This document shows, piece after piece, positions 61,293-64,000 of a stretch of 64,000 bases of DNA. The translations under genes were made by a program, and so were the position numbers. Positions within the stretch are counted from its first letter, which is position 1. Every line of letters starts with the position of its first letter. The notes under the pieces were generated by a model, which ran no database searches, was not told the DNA's origin, and saw only the letters and a list, made by a program, of their open reading frames with translations. The DNA comes from Fervidobacterium changbaicum (lineage in GTDB: Bacteria > Thermotogota > Thermotogae > Thermotogales > Fervidobacteriaceae), in the NCBI RefSeq assembly GCF_004117075.1, contig NZ_CP026721.1:1612001-1676000 (forward strand), written 5' to 3'.

Positions 61293-62105
61293 GTGAACAG
61301 ACCAAAGGTGTTTGTCGTGACGTCTGGAAAGGGTGGTGTGGGTAAGACAACCTTCACCGCTAATCTTGGCTGCACTTTGGCCAAGATGGGGGAACGCGTG
61401 TGCTTGATCGATGCTGACATAGGCTTGAAAAATTTGGACGTGGTCCTGGGGTTGGAGAACAGAATCATTTACACGTCTTTCGACGTTGTAAATGGTACAG
61501 TTTCAGCAAAAGAGGCTCTTGTTAAACACAAACAGCTGAAAAATCTTTACTTGCTGGCCGCCTCGCAGGTTGCTACAAAAGAGATGATGTCACCGGAAGA
61601 TATGAAACGAATAGTTCAAGAACTATACGATGATTTTGATTTCATACTAATCGACTCTCCTGCAGGCATCGAACGTGGTTTCAGGAATTCCGTTGCACCA
61701 GCAGAAGCTGCGTTTATTGTCACGACACCGGAACTACCGGCGATTTCCGATGCGGACAGAGTTATCGGTTTACTCGAAAACTACGGTTTTAGCGAAGACA
61801 AGATGTACATTGTGTTGAACAAATTCAAGCCCCACATGGCGAAACGTGGCGATATGCTTGATAAGACAGATGTTGAAAAGGCGTTGGCGATGAGAATAAT
61901 AGGAGTTATCCCCGATTCGGAAGAGGTTATAATAGCCACAAACAAAGGTATTCCAGCTGTGCTTGAAGATGGTGTCGTTATCGGGAAAAGTTTTGAAAAT
62001 ATTGTAAAAAGAATCAAGGGGGAAGAGGTACCTATAGAAGAAGACCTCAAGGGTACCTCCAAAGGGTTATTATCTTCTTTACTCTCCGTGTTTAAGAAGA
62101 GGTGA
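61293..62105 (+). CDS. minD: Septum site-determining ATPase MinD
   Basis: GTG at 61293, eight bases after AAAGGGG; 270 residues. Deviant Walker A KGGVGKTT, switch regions LIDADIGLKNLDVVLGLENR-like (61408-61460) and LIDSPAGIERG, and a C-terminal amphipathic membrane-targeting helix (GLLSSLLSVFKKR). It cycles on the membrane with MinE to place the division site. minC is not adjacent. Confidence 0.95.
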   Translation: MNRPKVFVVTSGKGGVGKTTFTANLGCTLAKMGERVCLIDADIGLKNLDVVLGLENRIIYTSFDVVNGTVSAKEALVKHKQLKNLYLLAASQVATKEMMSPEDMKRIVQELYDDFDFILIDSPAGIERGFRNSVAPAEAAFIVTTPELPAISDADRVIGLLENYGFSEDKMYIVLNKFKPHMAKRGDMLDKTDVEKALAMRIIGVIPDSEEVIIATNKGIPAVLEDGVVIGKSFENIVKRIKGEEVPIEEDLKGTSKGLLSSLLSVFKKR

Positions 62106-62110
62106 TTGTG

Positions 62111-62386
62111 ATGTGGATTATCGACATATTCAGAAAGAAAAAACACAAGAATACAAAATCACCGAAAGAGGAAGCTGCTGAGAGGCTGGAAACAATGCTT
62201 ACCAGAAGACGAGAAATAGTCAAAATGATACCCGTGGAAGAGTTCGAGGCAAATTCAGAAGAGATTAAGTATGCTGTTATTGAGACCATTTCAAGAAAGT
62301 TCAACATACCACCGGAAAAGGTGAAGGTGGACTATCATGAGCAGAATGGTTATATCGTAATTGTGACGAACGTCAATTTCAAGTAA
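62111..62386 (+). CDS. minE: Cell division topological specificity factor MinE
   Basis: ATG at 62111, seven bases after GAGGTG; 91 residues. An N-terminal membrane-binding and MinD-contact helix (MWIIDIFRKKK; AAERLETMLTRRREIVKMIP) precedes the topological domain (YAVIETISRKFNIPPEKVKVDY). Sequence is divergent but length, order and position after minD support it. Stimulates MinD ATPase. Confidence 0.85.
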   Translation: MWIIDIFRKKKHKNTKSPKEEAAERLETMLTRRREIVKMIPVEEFEANSEEIKYAVIETISRKFNIPPEKVKVDYHEQNGYIVIVTNVNFK

Positions 62387-62419
62387 AATAGAAATCCGCT
62401 GTAAGAGAGGCGAAGGCAT

Positions 62420-63142
62420 TTGAAAAAGGTTGTAATCACCTTGGTTATGGTAGCACTGACTTTGCTTTTATCCAGCTGTGCATTCTTGCTTAGTAATGTT
62501 CTCTCAGGAACAGGTAAAACAATCTATACTTTTTATTTCTACATGAATGGGCTCCCAGATGAAGTCATGCGAGTCCTTGAAGATGTGAATAGGGCTGCCA
62601 GTATTGGTATTGTCTCGTTTACTCATGAAGCAACTGTAACAATCGATAGCCCTTTTGGAATGTTGAGGACGTCTACAAACATCTTTGGTGTTATGATTGA
62701 CAAATATGAAATAGCGTCAACACGCAAAGATAGCTTAACTTTCTCATCAAACCTAGTGCTAAGTTACTCAACCGATACAACGTTGCCTGCCACTACCGTT
62801 GCGATAGTCTTTCCAAGCAAAACCTACAACGTACAAGGTGCTGATGAATTCTACGTTGTTTATGATTTCACTTCGGACGGTTCGGATGTTAAATTCATCA
62901 AAAAGTCAGAGGGATATATATTTGAGATCCGTACTAAATCCCGTGAGTTTGTGGAAGTGTACGATGTATATGCAAGAAAGACTTACAGACTGTTCACCGA
63001 AAGTGTCTCAGGAGTGTACAAGGCATTTTTTATTGCTGAGAAAAATAAGTACTACACTATCAAAGCTGTCGAATCTGTACAGCAAAAAGATGTTTATAGT
63101 TTTCCAGAGAAAGATGGAGAGATTGTTGATTTCACAGGCTGA
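62420..63142 (+). CDS. Lipoprotein of unknown function
   Basis: TTG start at 62420 after GAGAGGCGAAGG; 240 residues. A lipoprotein signal (MKKVVITLVMVALTLLLSSC) places it in the envelope. The rest is beta-rich without recognised motifs. It sits between minE and a small FtsB-like gene, so an envelope or division link is possible by position only. Confidence 0.7.
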   Translation: MKKVVITLVMVALTLLLSSCAFLLSNVLSGTGKTIYTFYFYMNGLPDEVMRVLEDVNRAASIGIVSFTHEATVTIDSPFGMLRTSTNIFGVMIDKYEIASTRKDSLTFSSNLVLSYSTDTTLPATTVAIVFPSKTYNVQGADEFYVVYDFTSDGSDVKFIKKSEGYIFEIRTKSREFVEVYDVYARKTYRLFTESVSGVYKAFFIAEKNKYYTIKAVESVQQKDVYSFPEKDGEIVDFTG

Positions 63143-63190
63143 ACTTAGTTTCTCAAGTTTTTCATCCGTCTACTTAAGAGGTGTCTGCGT

Positions 63191-63460
63191 TTGAAGGTAG
63201 AAAGAAAAAAGCGGAAGGAAGATAATATTCTTCTTGTACTTCTTATTGTAATCTTCATCGTCTTCTTAGCGTATTTCCTAACTAGTTTTCTGCGGTACAT
63301 CATGCTCTCCAAAGAGCTCAAAGAATTAAAACAGGCTTATGAAACGGAGAAGCAACAGATTTTGGATAAAGAATCAACACTTCAGAAATTGAAACGTTTG
63401 GCGGAAGAAAATGATACCGCGAACACTAAGGAGGCAAGTGGAATAACAAATGGTCAATGA
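63191..63460 (+). CDS. Small membrane protein, FtsB/DivIC-like
   Basis: TTG at 63191, eight bases after GAGGTG; 89 residues. A short basic N-terminus, one membrane helix (LLVLLIVIFIVFLAYFLTSFL), then a coiled coil (SKELKELKQAYETEKQQILD; STLQKLKRLAEEND). This is the architecture of FtsB/DivIC septum proteins, which form part of the divisome with FtsL and FtsQ. The nearby minD/minE supports it. Sequence identity to known FtsB is not strong. Confidence 0.6.
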   Translation: MKVERKKRKEDNILLVLLIVIFIVFLAYFLTSFLRYIMLSKELKELKQAYETEKQQILDKESTLQKLKRLAEENDTANTKEASGITNGQ

Positions 63461-64000
63461 AATCAGAAGTACGAGCCAAAAAGAGATAGGTGTTGTCGTC
63501 ACCACTTCCCACAATCCGTCCAAAGAAGCTGTTGAGCTGGCGAAGAAGCTCTCTCAAAATTTCAAAGTTCCTTATTACAATCGCCGCCACCTATCTGAAA
63601 GGGTGAAAACCGGAGAGATAAAGATTTACTACGTTGTTGACAACAACCTACAGCTTTCCGTAATTGCTCCAGCTGGAAGATTGTTCTTCCATCCTGGAAT
63701 GGCCAAGATACGGATGGAAAACTATAAGAGAGATGGCAGGGACTTACTTTTAGAAGCGTTGAGGCCTTCTTATGAAGATATCATCTACGATGCAACCTTT
63801 GGTTTAGGTATGGATGCGGTGTTTATGGCACATTTTGTCAAGCAAGTTATTGGAACGGAAGTATCGGTTCACATATACCGCGTTGTCTCCTATGGGTTGA
63901 GTAACTATAAATCAAAGGAGGAATGGATAAACGAAGCTGTAAAGAAGATAGTTCTGTTCAACGATGATATGAAAGATTTTATAAAAAGGCAGCCTGACAA
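63450..64000 (+). CDS. Class I SAM-dependent methyltransferase, RsmJ-like, 3'-truncated by window edge
   Basis: ATG at 63450 overlapping the previous stop by 11 bases; the frame stays open to the window end (about 183 residues). The N-terminal half has VVVTTSHNPSKEAVELAKKL and PYYNRRHL; the SAM-binding motif is YDATFGLGMDAVFMAHFVKQ followed by VIGTEVS. This order (N-terminal domain, then DATFGLG) resembles RsmJ/YpiP rRNA methyltransferases. The target is not proven. Confidence 0.72.
   Translation, partial: MVNEIRSTSQKEIGVVVTTSHNPSKEAVELAKKLSQNFKVPYYNRRHLSERVKTGEIKIYYVVDNNLQLSVIAPAGRLFFHPGMAKIRMENYKRDGRDLLLEALRPSYEDIIYDATFGLGMDAVFMAHFVKQVIGTEVSVHIYRVVSYGLSNYKSKEEWINEAVKKIVLFNDDMKDFIKRQPD

Overview
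The window is a stretch of a thermophilic bacterial chromosome, almost certainly from the order Thermotogales and most likely Fervidobacterium. The reasons are the base composition (about 40% GC), a membrane-bound Mbx oxidoreductase operon in the Thermotogales arrangement with a ferredoxin/GltD-type fusion, a pyrophosphatase remnant that matches the Thermotoga-type enzyme as I remember it, strong GGAGG-type ribosome binding sites with frequent GTG and TTG starts, and gene families typical of that order. The genus assignment is inference; no rRNA is present to test it.

Layout. 1-2.7 kb: the end of the B12/PLP enzyme D-ornithine aminomutase (OraE), then pyrroline-5-carboxylate dehydrogenase. 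3.2-10.1 kb: five consecutive genes for exported proteins (a lipoprotein with GLUG-type repeats, a barrel-like protein fused to two OB folds, a lipoprotein nuclease, a secreted double OB-fold protein, alkaline phosphatase) that look like a system for degrading extracellular nucleic acid and recovering phosphate. 10.3-12.7 kb: a transglutaminase-like protein and a dipeptide epimerase. 12.8-17.0 kb: a three-gene iron-type ABC importer. 17.0-18.6 kb: a decayed proton/sodium-pumping pyrophosphatase (hppA) pseudogene. 18.8 kb: tRNA-Pro(GGG). 19.0-22.1 kb: proA, proB, proC.

22.2-24.3 kb: an insertion made of two tandem transposase units bounded by one pair of inverted repeats and one 8-bp target duplication. 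It sits between a promoter and the peptide-binding protein gene at 24.3 kb. 26.2-32.8 kb, minus strand: a MagIII-like DNA glycosylase and a branched-chain amino-acid importer (livJ-livJ-H-M-G-F) with two binding proteins. 33.1-44.3 kb, minus strand: a 14-gene Mbx-type operon (Mrp-like antiporter genes, hydrogenase/Complex-I-like genes, a ferredoxin-GltD fusion and a ferritin-like protein). 44.9-45.9 kb: two TPR genes, one frameshifted. 46.1-51.9 kb, minus strand: PLP synthase pdxT/pdxS, the catalytic subunit of methylmalonyl-CoA mutase, a coiled-coil protein, an unusual AcpS-FolK fusion and a biotin-enzyme carboxyltransferase subunit.

52.0-57.7 kb, plus strand: a membrane protein, tmcAL, mfd, an unknown gene and an FlhB-C-terminal-like gene. 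57.7-59.1 kb: an IS110-family element with a structured leader that could encode a bridge RNA. 59.1-64 kb: a PEGA/FlgD-like envelope protein, prfB, minD, minE, a lipoprotein, an FtsB/DivIC-like protein and the start of an RsmJ-like methyltransferase.

Functional picture: a peptide- and amino-acid-fermenting anaerobe with amino-acid and peptide importers, B12-dependent mutases, and an ion-pumping ferredoxin oxidoreductase as a likely energy-conserving complex. Loss of the pyrophosphatase and two well-preserved insertion sequences point to recent genome change.
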